A stretch of DNA of 50,526 bases, taken from the NCBI GenBank assembly GCA_964492925.1, contig CAZBMF010000002.1, positions 1 through 50,526 of the forward strand, in the 5' to 3' direction. Below the pieces are notes generated by a model that was not told the DNA's origin, made no database searches, and saw only the letters and a list, made by a program, of their open reading frames with translations. A program made the translations under genes and the position numbers. This document shows, piece after piece, positions 1-7,643 of this stretch (positions within the stretch are counted from its first letter, which is position 1; each line of letters begins with the position of its first letter). Source of the stretch: VMCP01 sp964492925. GTDB lineage: Bacteria; Bacteroidota; Bacteroidia; NS11-12g; UBA955.

Positions 1-9
1 TGGGCTGCA

Positions 10-24
10 AATATAATCATTATT
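10..24 (-). promoter_or_regulatory. Possible Bacteroidota promoter for a gene left of the window
   Basis: Read on the minus strand the first bases contain TATATTTGC, a match to TAnnTTTG. It lies after the small-ORF terminator and points out of the window, so it probably drives a gene beyond the left edge. Confidence 0.4.
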
Positions 25-87
25 TACAGAATGTGGAAATGTTTGTGAAAAATATTTGAAGTTTTTTTGAAAGATCCATATCCTTAA

Positions 88-120
88 AAAAAACAAAGCC
101 GAAACTTTCGCCTCGGCTCT
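88..120 (-). terminator. Intrinsic terminator, minus strand
   Basis: On the minus strand AGCCGA and TCGGCT (97-102 and 113-118 in plus coordinates) form a 6-bp stem around a 10-nt loop, followed by TTG and a run of eight T. There is no T run on the plus side, so it serves minus-strand transcription from the 126-191 region. Confidence 0.6.
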
Positions 121-125
121 GTAAG

Positions 126-191
126 TTATGAAAACTTAAATCTACCCCATCCAAGAAACAATGATGTTCTCACTTTGTTTTTTAAAATCAT
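126..191 (-). CDS. Possible 21-aa small protein or leader peptide
   Basis: Read on the minus strand, an ATG at 191-189 opens 21 sense codons (MILKNKVRTS...GWGRFKFS) and closes with TAA at 128-126. An intrinsic terminator follows within about 8 bases, so a short transcript carrying only this ORF is plausible. The peptide is basic and aromatic, with no signal peptide. No good TAnnTTTG box lies just upstream on this strand, which weakens the case. It could equally be a leader peptide with an attenuator for a minus-strand gene beyond the left edge. No family is recognised. Confidence 0.4.
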   Translation of the reverse strand: MILKNKVRTSLFLGWGRFKFS

Positions 192-218
192 AATTTTAAT
201 GTACACCAACAAAATCTC

Positions 219-226
219 TACCTTTG
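219..226 (+). promoter_or_regulatory. -7 box for the ABC exporter gene
   Basis: TACCTTTG matches TAnnTTTG and lies 17 bases before the GTG start at 244. No clear TTG -33 element is visible. Confidence 0.5.
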
Positions 227-243
227 CTGTTGTAATCTAAGCA

Positions 244-2001
244 GTGAAAGAGCTATTATCCCTCAATAAATACCTAATAAAATACAAATTCCTCATGATA
301 ACTGGAATTGTGTGTGTGGTATTGTCGAATTTTTTTGCCATTTATGTTCCCGTTTTTGTCCGACAAGGACTTGATGACGCTTATTTTACCTCTCAACTTT
401 TTGGATTTAACGAAAGCAACCTACTGTTTAAAATTATTTTGTTCAATGCAATTGGTTTTGGTTCGGCCATTGTAATCGCTTCTGTTTTAAAAGGTGTTTT
501 TATGTTTTTTATGCGACAAACATTGGTAGTTGCCTCAAGAAGAATTGAATATGATCAAAAAAATGAACTGTTCCTGAAATATCAACGCCTCGGTGAAAGT
601 TTCTTTCGTCAAAATTACACCGGCGATTTGATGTCGCGAATTACCGAAGATATCTCCAATGTGAGAATGTACATAGGTCCATCTATCATGTATTTTGCCA
701 ATGTATTGTTTTCTTTTATCATGATAATAGCCCAAATGATAATGGTTAATAAAACATTGGCCTTTTGGGTTATGTTACCATTACCAATACTCTCATTATC
801 AATTTATTATGTGAGTGTTAAAATTAATTTGGGCAACAAAAGAATTCAAGAGCAACTTTCAAAAATTACCACATTGGCTCAAGAGACTTTTTCTGGTATC
901 CGAATTTTAAAATCATTTGGGGCAGAGAAACATTTTTCAAAAGATTTTCTGAATCAGGGATTGGAATTTCAAAAGAGAAACATGAAACTGGCCTTTGTGA
1001 ATTCTTTGTTCTTTCCATTGATGATGCTGTTAGTAGGCTTTTCTACCATCATCATTTTGTACGTTGGTGGAAGGGAAGTAGAAAAAGGATTATTTACGCC
1101 TGGAAATCTTGCTGAATTTGTGATTTATTTGAACATGCTGGTTTGGCCCGTTGCTAGTTTAGGTTGGACAACGGCTTTGGTGCAAAAAGCAGCTGCTAGC
1201 CAAAAAAGAATCAATGAGTTTTTATCTCAACCTGAAGTACAATCAAACCCTCAACCAATTGATTTAGTGTTCAAAAATGAGATAGAAATTGAAGGGCTTT
1301 CATTTCAATTTGCGGATAAATCCACCCGCGCGTTGAATGATCTTCGTTTTAAAGTAGAGAAGGGTTCATTCATTGGTATAACGGGTAAAACTGGGTCGGG
1401 AAAATCAACTTTATTGCAGTTGTTAACCAAACAATTGGAAATGCAACAAGGAAAAATATTGTTAGACCAAACACCAATTGAAGAAATTGATATTAGAGCT
1501 TATCGTAATTTAATTGCCTATGTGCCTCAAGATGTTTTCTTGTTTAGCGATACCATTGAAGCAAATATTGCTTTTGGCGTAAAAGATTACAGCAAAGAAC
1601 ATTTGCTTAAAGTGATAGAAATTACTTGTTTAGATAAAGATATTGCCCAATTTGACAAAGGCTTAAATACCATGTTAGGAGAACGTGGTGTATCATTATC
1701 GGGCGGACAAAAACAACGTGTGTCTTTGGCCCGTGCGTTGATGAAAACTTCTGAAATATTGATATTAGATGATTGCCTGAGTGCAGTTGACGCAGAAACT
1801 GAACATCGGATTATTGAAAATTTAAAAACGGTTTTTATAAATAAAACTGTCATAATGTCGAGTCATAGAATTGCACCTTTTGTGTCGACCAACAATATTT
1901 TGGTACTTGAAAATGGTGAAATGATAGAATTTGATAGCTATGAAAATCTCATTCAACGGGATGGATATTTTAAATGGTTACATGGAAATCAATCGCTTTA
2001 A
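244..2001 (+). CDS. ABC exporter, fused permease and ATPase (MsbA-like half transporter)
   Basis: A 585-aa type IV ABC exporter that probably works as a dimer in the inner membrane to export lipid or drug-like substrates. The N-terminal ~320 residues hold about six membrane segments. The C-terminal ATPase has Walker A (GKTGSGKST), a Q-loop region, signature LSGGQ, D-loop and the switch His (SSHR, about residue 541). Walker B reads ILILDD, so the usual catalytic Glu is Asp (about residue 510), as in the degenerate site of heterodimeric exporters. No partner half-transporter is adjacent. The start codon is GTG 18 bases after a TACCTTTG promoter box. The substrate cannot be inferred. Confidence 0.9.
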   Translation: MKELLSLNKYLIKYKFLMITGIVCVVLSNFFAIYVPVFVRQGLDDAYFTSQLFGFNESNLLFKIILFNAIGFGSAIVIASVLKGVFMFFMRQTLVVASRRIEYDQKNELFLKYQRLGESFFRQNYTGDLMSRITEDISNVRMYIGPSIMYFANVLFSFIMIIAQMIMVNKTLAFWVMLPLPILSLSIYYVSVKINLGNKRIQEQLSKITTLAQETFSGIRILKSFGAEKHFSKDFLNQGLEFQKRNMKLAFVNSLFFPLMMLLVGFSTIIILYVGGREVEKGLFTPGNLAEFVIYLNMLVWPVASLGWTTALVQKAAASQKRINEFLSQPEVQSNPQPIDLVFKNEIEIEGLSFQFADKSTRALNDLRFKVEKGSFIGITGKTGSGKSTLLQLLTKQLEMQQGKILLDQTPIEEIDIRAYRNLIAYVPQDVFLFSDTIEANIAFGVKDYSKEHLLKVIEITCLDKDIAQFDKGLNTMLGERGVSLSGGQKQRVSLARALMKTSEILILDDCLSAVDAETEHRIIENLKTVFINKTVIMSSHRIAPFVSTNNILVLENGEMIEFDSYENLIQRDGYFKWLHGNQSL

Positions 2002-2121
2002 TAGAAGTATATCAATGTTTTACATGTGGTTTTTCATTAAACGTAAAATACAAGTGTCAAATTAACAACACATAAAAAATATTCAGTGAACAACTAATTT
2101 CAAAAATTATGATGATTAATG

Positions 2122-2151
2122 TTGTTTCCCTCAATAAATTTCGCATATTTG
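2122..2151 (+). promoter_or_regulatory. Bacteroidota-type promoter for the DUF3276 gene
   Basis: TTG at 2122-2124, 19 bases, then CATATTTG at 2144-2151 (one mismatch to TAnnTTTG). It ends about 30 bases before the ATG. Confidence 0.55.
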
Positions 2152-2182
2152 CCTTAACTAATATTTTTCTAACCAAATTTAA

Positions 2183-2500
2183 ATGCCTATGCAGGAAGAC
2201 AATTACAGAGACCAATCGCAGGAAGAGATTTTTTCTAAACGCATTCGGGCCGGCAAAAGAACCTATTTTTTTGATGTAAAAGCAACAAGAAATAGTGATT
2301 ATTACATCACCATAACTGAAAGCAAACGTAGTCGTTATGATGATGGTTCATTCGTGAAAACCAAAATCCATCTGTACAAAGAAGATTTTAACAAATTTGC
2401 TGATGCTTTAAACGAAACAATTGGACATGTTAAATCTAACTTACTCCCCGAATATAATTTCGATGAGTATCAAAGAGAAGACAACCAAGCGGAAGATTAA
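2183..2500 (+). CDS. DUF3276 / PUR-family nucleic-acid-binding protein
   Basis: A 105-aa soluble protein of the DUF3276 family, the bacterial relatives of Pur-alpha that bind single-stranded DNA or RNA (as BpuR does in Borrelia). The core runs from about residue 15 to 85: a GKRTYFFDVK strand, a DYYITITESK strand and a KIHLYKEDFNKFADAL helix, which is the PUR-type strand-helix arrangement. The tail is acidic. It stands alone between its own promoter and a strong terminator, so it is probably a monocistronic, well-expressed gene. The family call is firm; the regulatory target is unknown. Confidence 0.85.
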   Translation: MPMQEDNYRDQSQEEIFSKRIRAGKRTYFFDVKATRNSDYYITITESKRSRYDDGSFVKTKIHLYKEDFNKFADALNETIGHVKSNLLPEYNFDEYQREDNQAED

Positions 2501-2518
2501 TCAAACTTTTTGTGATGG

Positions 2519-2550
2519 AAAGGCGGTTTACTACCGCCTTTTTTATTTTA
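2519..2550 (+). terminator. Intrinsic terminator after DUF3276
   Basis: AAAGGCGGT and ACCGCCTTT form a perfect 9-bp stem with a 5-nt loop, followed by a T-rich tract. It shows that the long in-frame extension of the next ORF (from 2512) is not its true start. Confidence 0.9.
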
Positions 2551-2592
2551 TTTTTTCCCCAATTATTCATTCAACACAACTATTTTTGTGAA

Positions 2593-3123
2593 ATGTTAAA
2601 AAAGGTTTTGATATATGGTTTGGCTTTCGGCTCTTTGAGCGCCTCAATGGTTTTAATCATGTATTTGAATAAATTGTACTTGAAGCATAATATGTTGAGT
2701 GCAATTCCAGTTTTGGGAAATTTGCTAATTTTTGGTTTTGGAGTGTATCTTTTAGTTAAAAGCCTGATGTCTCTTCAACTTGAAAAACCTTTGACCCTAG
2801 GAAAAGCTTTGTTTATGAGTTTGTTGATGGGGGTTATTGCCGCTGGTTGTAACATTGCCGCCTATCAGCATATTCAGAAAAATGAAAAAATTGTTTTTAA
2901 TGAATACAAAGACAACCAATTAAAAGCAATTGAAACCCGTGTAAAAGCAGATTTTGCCGATTTATCTGCCGCAGAACAAAATAAAAAGATTACCGAGTAC
3001 AAAAATAATTTCGAAGAAAACCTCAATTGGTCGTCTTATGCAATGGTAGAGATGCAAATGTTTTTATCTATTGCATTGGTTGTCACCTTATTGGTTTATA
3101 TTGCAAATCAAAAAAAGCAATGA
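2593..3123 (+). CDS. DUF4199-like membrane protein
   Basis: A 176-aa integral membrane protein with the pattern of DUF4199, a Bacteroidota family of unknown function: two N-terminal membrane helices, a third at about residues 75-95, a charged helical loop (KADFADLSAAEQNKKITEYK region) and a C-terminal helix ending in NQKKQ. The ATG at 2593 is chosen because the upstream in-frame Met codons lie inside the preceding terminator. Its stop overlaps the next start (ATGA at 3120), so it is probably co-transcribed and translationally coupled with the acyltransferase. Confidence 0.75.
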   Translation: MLKKVLIYGLAFGSLSASMVLIMYLNKLYLKHNMLSAIPVLGNLLIFGFGVYLLVKSLMSLQLEKPLTLGKALFMSLLMGVIAAGCNIAAYQHIQKNEKIVFNEYKDNQLKAIETRVKADFADLSAAEQNKKITEYKNNFEENLNWSSYAMVEMQMFLSIALVVTLLVYIANQKKQ

Positions 3124-3851
3124 AAAAAATCTTTGGTAAAATTTGGCTAGTTTGGTTTGGCATTTGGTTTATCTCCATTTTCCTGCTTATTTATCCATTT
3201 TTGTTCTTGTTACTACTTACCCCAAAAACGTATAGATACGCCGATAAGCTGAGGAAATTATGGGGTAAATCTTCAAGTTATTTGGGATTAATGATTCCTG
3301 CAATAACCTATGAAGTCCCTCTAAATAAAAAATCTCAATATGTGATTTGTCCTAACCACATGTCTTATATTGATATCGTTAGCGCAGGTGGATTTTTTCC
3401 AACTTTTAACTTTTTTATGGCAAAAATGGAATTGAAAAAATTACCATTGTTTAGCATTTGGTTTAAAACCATCGACGTTCCCGTAAAAAGAGAAAGTTTG
3501 CGCAGTGCACATGGCGCTTTTGTTGATGCTGGTAACAAATTAGATGAAGGTGGTACCTTGATTATTTTTCCAGAGGGTCGTATACCCGATGATGCTCCGA
3601 AATTGCATAAATTTAAACCCGGTGCGTTTAAATTGGCCATTGAAAAGAAATTGCCTGTGGTGCCAGTTACATTTTTAGACAATATGGATAGATTGAATAT
3701 CTTTGATTGGACATGTACTCCGGGCAAAATGAGAATTCACGTGCATGCACCGATTGAAACTGCTCATTTATCGATTGACGATGTGCAATCACTCCAAGAC
3801 CAAGTATATTCGATTATTCATTCCAAATTAGTGGAATCAAAAATTTTATGA
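3120..3851 (+). CDS. 1-acyl-sn-glycerol-3-phosphate acyltransferase family (PlsC-like)
   Basis: A 243-aa membrane-anchored acyltransferase, probably moving an acyl chain onto lysophosphatidic acid or another lysolipid. After an N-terminal hydrophobic segment (residues 8-34) it has block I NHMSYID (79-85; the family pattern is NHx4D), a KxELKKLP block near 102-109 and block III FPEGR (150-154). The start at 3120 overlaps the DUF4199 stop, and the gene runs into gatC with a 4-base overlap at 3848. The family is certain; whether it is the main PlsC is not. Confidence 0.88.
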   Translation: MKKIFGKIWLVWFGIWFISIFLLIYPFLFLLLLTPKTYRYADKLRKLWGKSSSYLGLMIPAITYEVPLNKKSQYVICPNHMSYIDIVSAGGFFPTFNFFMAKMELKKLPLFSIWFKTIDVPVKRESLRSAHGAFVDAGNKLDEGGTLIIFPEGRIPDDAPKLHKFKPGAFKLAIEKKLPVVPVTFLDNMDRLNIFDWTCTPGKMRIHVHAPIETAHLSIDDVQSLQDQVYSIIHSKLVESKIL

Positions 3852-4144
3852 AAATAACAGATCAAACAGTTGACAATTTAGCCAAGCTTTCAAAACTCTC
3901 TTTTGAAGGAGAATCCAAAGAAGCGATGAGAAAAGATTTGGAAAATATTTTGGAAATGTGTGAAAAATTAAAGGAAGTCAATACCGATGGTGTTGAACCA
4001 TTAATCTACATGACCAATAGCCATACTATTTTAAGAGAAGATTTAGTTATTCAAGAAATTACCCATGAAGAAGCATTAAAGAATGCGCCTAAAAAAGATA
4101 GTGACTTTTTTAGGGTTCCAAAGGTGATTGGTGGCAATGAATAA
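3848..4144 (+). CDS. gatC: Asp/Glu-tRNA(Asn/Gln) amidotransferase subunit C
   Basis: A 98-aa GatC, the small stabilising subunit of the GatCAB amidotransferase that converts misacylated Asp-tRNA(Asn) or Glu-tRNA(Gln). Characteristic blocks are the start ITDQTVDNLAKLSKL, the middle helix ENILEMCEKL and the C-terminal LREDLV...APKKDSDFFRVPKVI. gatA and gatB are not in the window, which is common in this phylum. It overlaps plsC upstream and the ATPase gene downstream, so it is part of a compact operon. Confidence 0.93.
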   Translation: MKITDQTVDNLAKLSKLSFEGESKEAMRKDLENILEMCEKLKEVNTDGVEPLIYMTNSHTILREDLVIQEITHEEALKNAPKKDSDFFRVPKVIGGNE

Positions 4145-4814
4145 TCCACTTATTTCCCTTGAACAAATTACAAAAACCTACACGCTTGGTGAACAAGTTG
4201 TGAATGCATTGAAAGGTGTAAATCTTCAAATCTTTCGAGGTGATTATCTTGCGCTTATGGGTCCTTCTGGTTCAGGAAAAAGTACACTCATGAACATTAT
4301 TGGCTGCCTAGATTCACCAACTTCAGGAAACTACTGGCTTAATAATAAAGAAGTTAGCAAAATGTCGGATTCCGATTTAAGTGAAGTTAGAAATACAGAA
4401 ATTGGTTTTGTATTTCAAACGTTCAATCTGCTTAATCGAATGACGGCCATTGATAACGTAGCATTGCCGCTGGTTTATGCCGGAGTACCCTTGAATGAAA
4501 GGATAGAAAGGGCTAAAGTTGTTCTTGAAAAGGTTGGTCTCAAAGATCGTATGAACCATAAACCAAATGAACTCTCTGGTGGTCAACGTCAAAGAGTGGC
4601 TGTTGCTCGAGCCCTTGTTAACAATCCGTCATTGTTATTGGCGGATGAACCTACAGGTAATCTTGATACAAAAACTAGTCATGAAATAATGGCTCTTTTT
4701 CAAGAGATTCATGATTCAGGAAATACCATTGTTTTGGTTACACATGAAGAAGATATTGCCAATCATGCAAAGAATATTGTGAGAATGCGTGATGGTATTA
4801 TTGAAAAAAGTTAA
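4137..4814 (+). CDS. ABC transporter ATPase, LolD/MacB type
   Basis: A 225-aa stand-alone ATPase of the MacB/LolD/FtsE class, which powers lipoprotein release or efflux through FtsX-like permeases. Walker A is GPSGSGKST, signature LSGGQRQR and Walker B LLLADEPTGNLD, with the family-typical SGNYW and VFQTFNLL stretches. ATG 4137 is chosen because it overlaps the gatC stop; an upstream in-frame TTG at 4128 is less likely. No permease gene is next to it, so the substrate is unresolved. A LolD role is possible but not shown. Confidence 0.85.
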   Translation: MNNPLISLEQITKTYTLGEQVVNALKGVNLQIFRGDYLALMGPSGSGKSTLMNIIGCLDSPTSGNYWLNNKEVSKMSDSDLSEVRNTEIGFVFQTFNLLNRMTAIDNVALPLVYAGVPLNERIERAKVVLEKVGLKDRMNHKPNELSGGQRQRVAVARALVNNPSLLLADEPTGNLDTKTSHEIMALFQEIHDSGNTIVLVTHEEDIANHAKNIVRMRDGIIEKS

Positions 4815-4862
4815 AATAAACTTGTTATAATTGATTGTTTTTGACAACTTGCAGTCACAATC

Positions 4863-6362
4863 ATGATTACTTCGGCAATTTCTTGGTACTTCCGTCAGCG
4901 ACATGATGAACTGTGGCATTTTATTTCTGAAGCCGAAAAACATCAATGGGAAATGTTTCAGGTTTTTATGGATAAACTCTCAAGAACCGAATATGGTAAG
5001 TCCTTCAATGTAAAAAGCAATTTCACTTACAATGAATTCGCAAAAACCATTCCTGTTATTTCTTATGAAGAGTTGAAACCACTGATTCTTCGTACAATGA
5101 ATGGTGAACAACAGTTGATTTGGCCTGCCGATATCACTTGGTTTGCCAAAAGCAGTGGAACTACAAGTAATGAAGCCAAATTTATCCCAATTTCTTATGA
5201 AAGTCTCGAATATACCCATTACATGGGAAGCCGAGAATCGCTCACACAATACTTTGCCTTTAATCCGTCTGCCAATATTTTTGAGGGAAAAGGACTTTTG
5301 ATTGGGGGTAGTCATCGTGTCAATCAACACAATCAAAAAGCCTTTTTTGGAGATTTAAGCGCAGTATTAATGAATCACATGCCCCTATGGGCAAATTGGA
5401 AAAGTACTCCCGACATACAAATTGCAATGCTCGAGAATTGGGAAGAAAAACTCGAGAAAATGGCCCTAGCAACCATGAATGAAAACGTTACAAGTATGAG
5501 CGGTGTGCCTACATGGACCTTGGTTTTATTAAAGAGAATTTTAGAAATTAGTGGTAAATCAAACATTCTCGAAATTTGGCCTAATTTGGAATTATTTATT
5601 CATGGTGGAATGAATTTTTCACCCTATCGACAACAATTTCACCAACTTATACCTTCCAATCAAATGAACTATATTGAAACCTACAATGCGAGTGAGGGTT
5701 TCTTTGGTGTTCAAGCATTTGCAGACAAATCTGAACTTTTACTCATGACACATCATGGAACCTTCTATGAGTTTTATCCCGTAAATAAAGGACCTGAGTA
5801 TATTGTTCCGCTCTCGGATGTTGAGCTTGATGTGAATTATGCCATGGTTATTACGAACAATAGCGGACTTTGGAGGTATGTGATTGGTGATACCATTAAA
5901 TTTTCAGGAAAACATCCTTTTACCTTTAAAATAACGGGCAGAACCAAGCTGTTTATCAATGCTTTTGGTGAAGAACTTGTTATAGAAAATGCTGAAACTG
6001 CTGTTTCATTTGCTGCCAAAACCTGTAACGTGGAAATCTTAGATTATACCGCTGCTCCTGTTTTTCAACCAGGTTTTGAGGGACATGAATGGCTCATTGA
6101 ATTCAATCATCCCCCAGAAAATTTAAAACTTTTTTCGGAAATATTGGATCAACAACTCAAGGTTGTGAACAGTGATTATGACGGTAAAAGAAAAGGTGAT
6201 TTGGTGATGAAAATGCCTGTTATTCATGTTGCTAAGCCAGCTACGTTTAATAAATGGTTAGAAGCAAAAGGAAAATTAGGTGGTCAAAATAAGGTTCCTA
6301 GGTTATCGAACAATAGAACCATTTTGGAGGAAATTTTAAATCTTAATGCCGAATCTCGGTAA
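4863..6362 (+). CDS. GH3 auxin-responsive-promoter family protein (acyl-acid amido synthetase fold)
   Basis: A 499-aa member of the GH3 family, known from plants as adenylate-forming enzymes that conjugate jasmonate or auxin to amino acids and also common in Bacteroidota with unknown substrate. Visible landmarks are the phosphate-binding KSSGTTS motif (about residues 98-104), the ETYNASEGFFG block near 275, and the GLWRYVIGDTIKF and FKITGRTKLFINAFGEEL segments that carry the nucleotide-binding residues. It lies 48 bases after the ATPase gene and just before kbl. The bacterial reaction is unknown. Confidence 0.85.
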   Translation: MITSAISWYFRQRHDELWHFISEAEKHQWEMFQVFMDKLSRTEYGKSFNVKSNFTYNEFAKTIPVISYEELKPLILRTMNGEQQLIWPADITWFAKSSGTTSNEAKFIPISYESLEYTHYMGSRESLTQYFAFNPSANIFEGKGLLIGGSHRVNQHNQKAFFGDLSAVLMNHMPLWANWKSTPDIQIAMLENWEEKLEKMALATMNENVTSMSGVPTWTLVLLKRILEISGKSNILEIWPNLELFIHGGMNFSPYRQQFHQLIPSNQMNYIETYNASEGFFGVQAFADKSELLLMTHHGTFYEFYPVNKGPEYIVPLSDVELDVNYAMVITNNSGLWRYVIGDTIKFSGKHPFTFKITGRTKLFINAFGEELVIENAETAVSFAAKTCNVEILDYTAAPVFQPGFEGHEWLIEFNHPPENLKLFSEILDQQLKVVNSDYDGKRKGDLVMKMPVIHVAKPATFNKWLEAKGKLGGQNKVPRLSNNRTILEEILNLNAESR

Positions 6363-6377
6363 TTCAAATTCAGTTTG

Positions 6378-6385
6378 TATTTTTG
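6378..6385 (+). promoter_or_regulatory. Possible -7 box for kbl
   Basis: TATTTTTG matches TAnnTTTG and lies 26 bases before the ATG at 6412. No clear -33 TTG is seen. It argues against the upstream in-frame codon at 6346 as the start. Confidence 0.4.
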
Positions 6386-6411
6386 TCGATAGATACTTTT
6401 ATCAGAAAATT

Positions 6412-7608
6412 ATGTACGGAGCTATAAAACAACATTTAACAAATGAGCTTAAAACCATTGAAGAATCTGGTTTGTTCAAAAGAGAAAGAATCATTACATC
6501 TCCTCAAGATGCTGTGATTAAATTGAATACGGGTAAAGAAGTAATCAACTTCTGTGCGAATAATTACCTAGGTCTAAGTAGTCATCCAAGAGTTGTTCAA
6601 GCCGCTAAAAATGCCATCGATACACATGGTTATGGCATGAGTAGTGTACGCTTTATCTGTGGTACACAGGATATTCATAAAGAATTAGAAGCAAAAATTG
6701 CAGAATTTTATGGTACTGAAGATACGATTTTATACGCTGCTGCTTTTGATGCAAATGGTGGTGTTTTTGAACCGTTATTGAGTGAGGAAGATTGTATTAT
6801 CAGTGATTCTTTGAATCATGCTTCTATCATTGATGGTGTTAGATTGTGTAAAGCTAAGAGATATCGCTACAATAACAACGATATGGATGATCTTGAAAAA
6901 CAATTAATTGACGCTACCAATGCCGGTGTTAGATTTAAGTTGATAGTAACAGACGGTGTTTTTTCTATGGATGGATACGTGGCACAATTAGATAAAATTT
7001 GTGACCTTGCCGACAAATATGATGCAATGGTAATGACCGACGAATGTCATGCTGCCGGATTTATTGGAGCCACCGGAAAAGGTACACCGGAATATTGTAA
7101 TGTGATGGGTCGTGTTGACATTATCACGGGTACCCTTGGAAAAGCCTTAGGTGGTGCTATGGGTGGTTATACAACCGGTAGAAAAGAAATTATTGAATTG
7201 TTGCGTCAAAGAAGCAGACCATATTTGTTCAGTAACTCATTGGCTCCAAGTATTGTAGGTGCTAGTATTGAGGTGTTGAAAATGTTGGGTGAATCTACGC
7301 ATTTGCGCGATAAATTAGAATCGAATGTGAAGCGTTTTAAAGAAGGTATGAAAGCCGCTGGTTTCGATTTTAAGGATGGCGACAGTGCAATTGTGCCTGT
7401 TATGCTTTATGATGCCAAATTGAGTCAAGTAATGGCTGATAGACTTCTTGAAGAAGGTATTTATGTGATTGGGTTCTTTTACCCTGTGGTGCCTAAAGAT
7501 CAAGCTCGAATCCGTGTTCAATTAAGTGCCGGACATGATTTTGATCACATTGATAAAGCTATTGCAGCGTTTACCAAAGTTGGTAAAGAATTGGGTGTAA
7601 TAGCATAA
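6412..7608 (+). CDS. kbl: Glycine C-acetyltransferase (2-amino-3-ketobutyrate CoA ligase)
   Basis: A 398-aa PLP enzyme of the alpha-oxoamine synthase family. Kbl converts 2-amino-3-ketobutyrate plus CoA to glycine and acetyl-CoA in threonine breakdown. Diagnostic segments are FCANNYLGLSSHP, YGMSSVRFICGTQ, SDSLNHASIIDG, VMTDECHAAGFIG and the PLP-lysine loop TGTLGKALGGAMGG. The length is normal. The in-frame extension to 6346 overlaps the GH3 gene and lacks homology-like sequence, so ATG 6412 is used. Threonine dehydrogenase is not adjacent. Another aminoacyl-CoA synthase specificity is possible but less likely. Confidence 0.9.
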   Translation: MYGAIKQHLTNELKTIEESGLFKRERIITSPQDAVIKLNTGKEVINFCANNYLGLSSHPRVVQAAKNAIDTHGYGMSSVRFICGTQDIHKELEAKIAEFYGTEDTILYAAAFDANGGVFEPLLSEEDCIISDSLNHASIIDGVRLCKAKRYRYNNNDMDDLEKQLIDATNAGVRFKLIVTDGVFSMDGYVAQLDKICDLADKYDAMVMTDECHAAGFIGATGKGTPEYCNVMGRVDIITGTLGKALGGAMGGYTTGRKEIIELLRQRSRPYLFSNSLAPSIVGASIEVLKMLGESTHLRDKLESNVKRFKEGMKAAGFDFKDGDSAIVPVMLYDAKLSQVMADRLLEEGIYVIGFFYPVVPKDQARIRVQLSAGHDFDHIDKAIAAFTKVGKELGVIA

Positions 7609-7621
7609 TCCCCTATATTTG
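7591..7621 (+). promoter_or_regulatory. Bacteroidota-type promoter for the first permease
   Basis: TTG at 7591-7593, 20 bases, then TATATTTG at 7614-7621: a full consensus match 22 bases before the ATG. Confidence 0.7.
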
Positions 7622-7643
7622 CCCTTTAACCATATTTTTATAT

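Noticed and set aside
2512..2592. N-terminal extension of the DUF4199 gene
   Set aside because: The extension is encoded by the terminator hairpin and T tract of the preceding gene.
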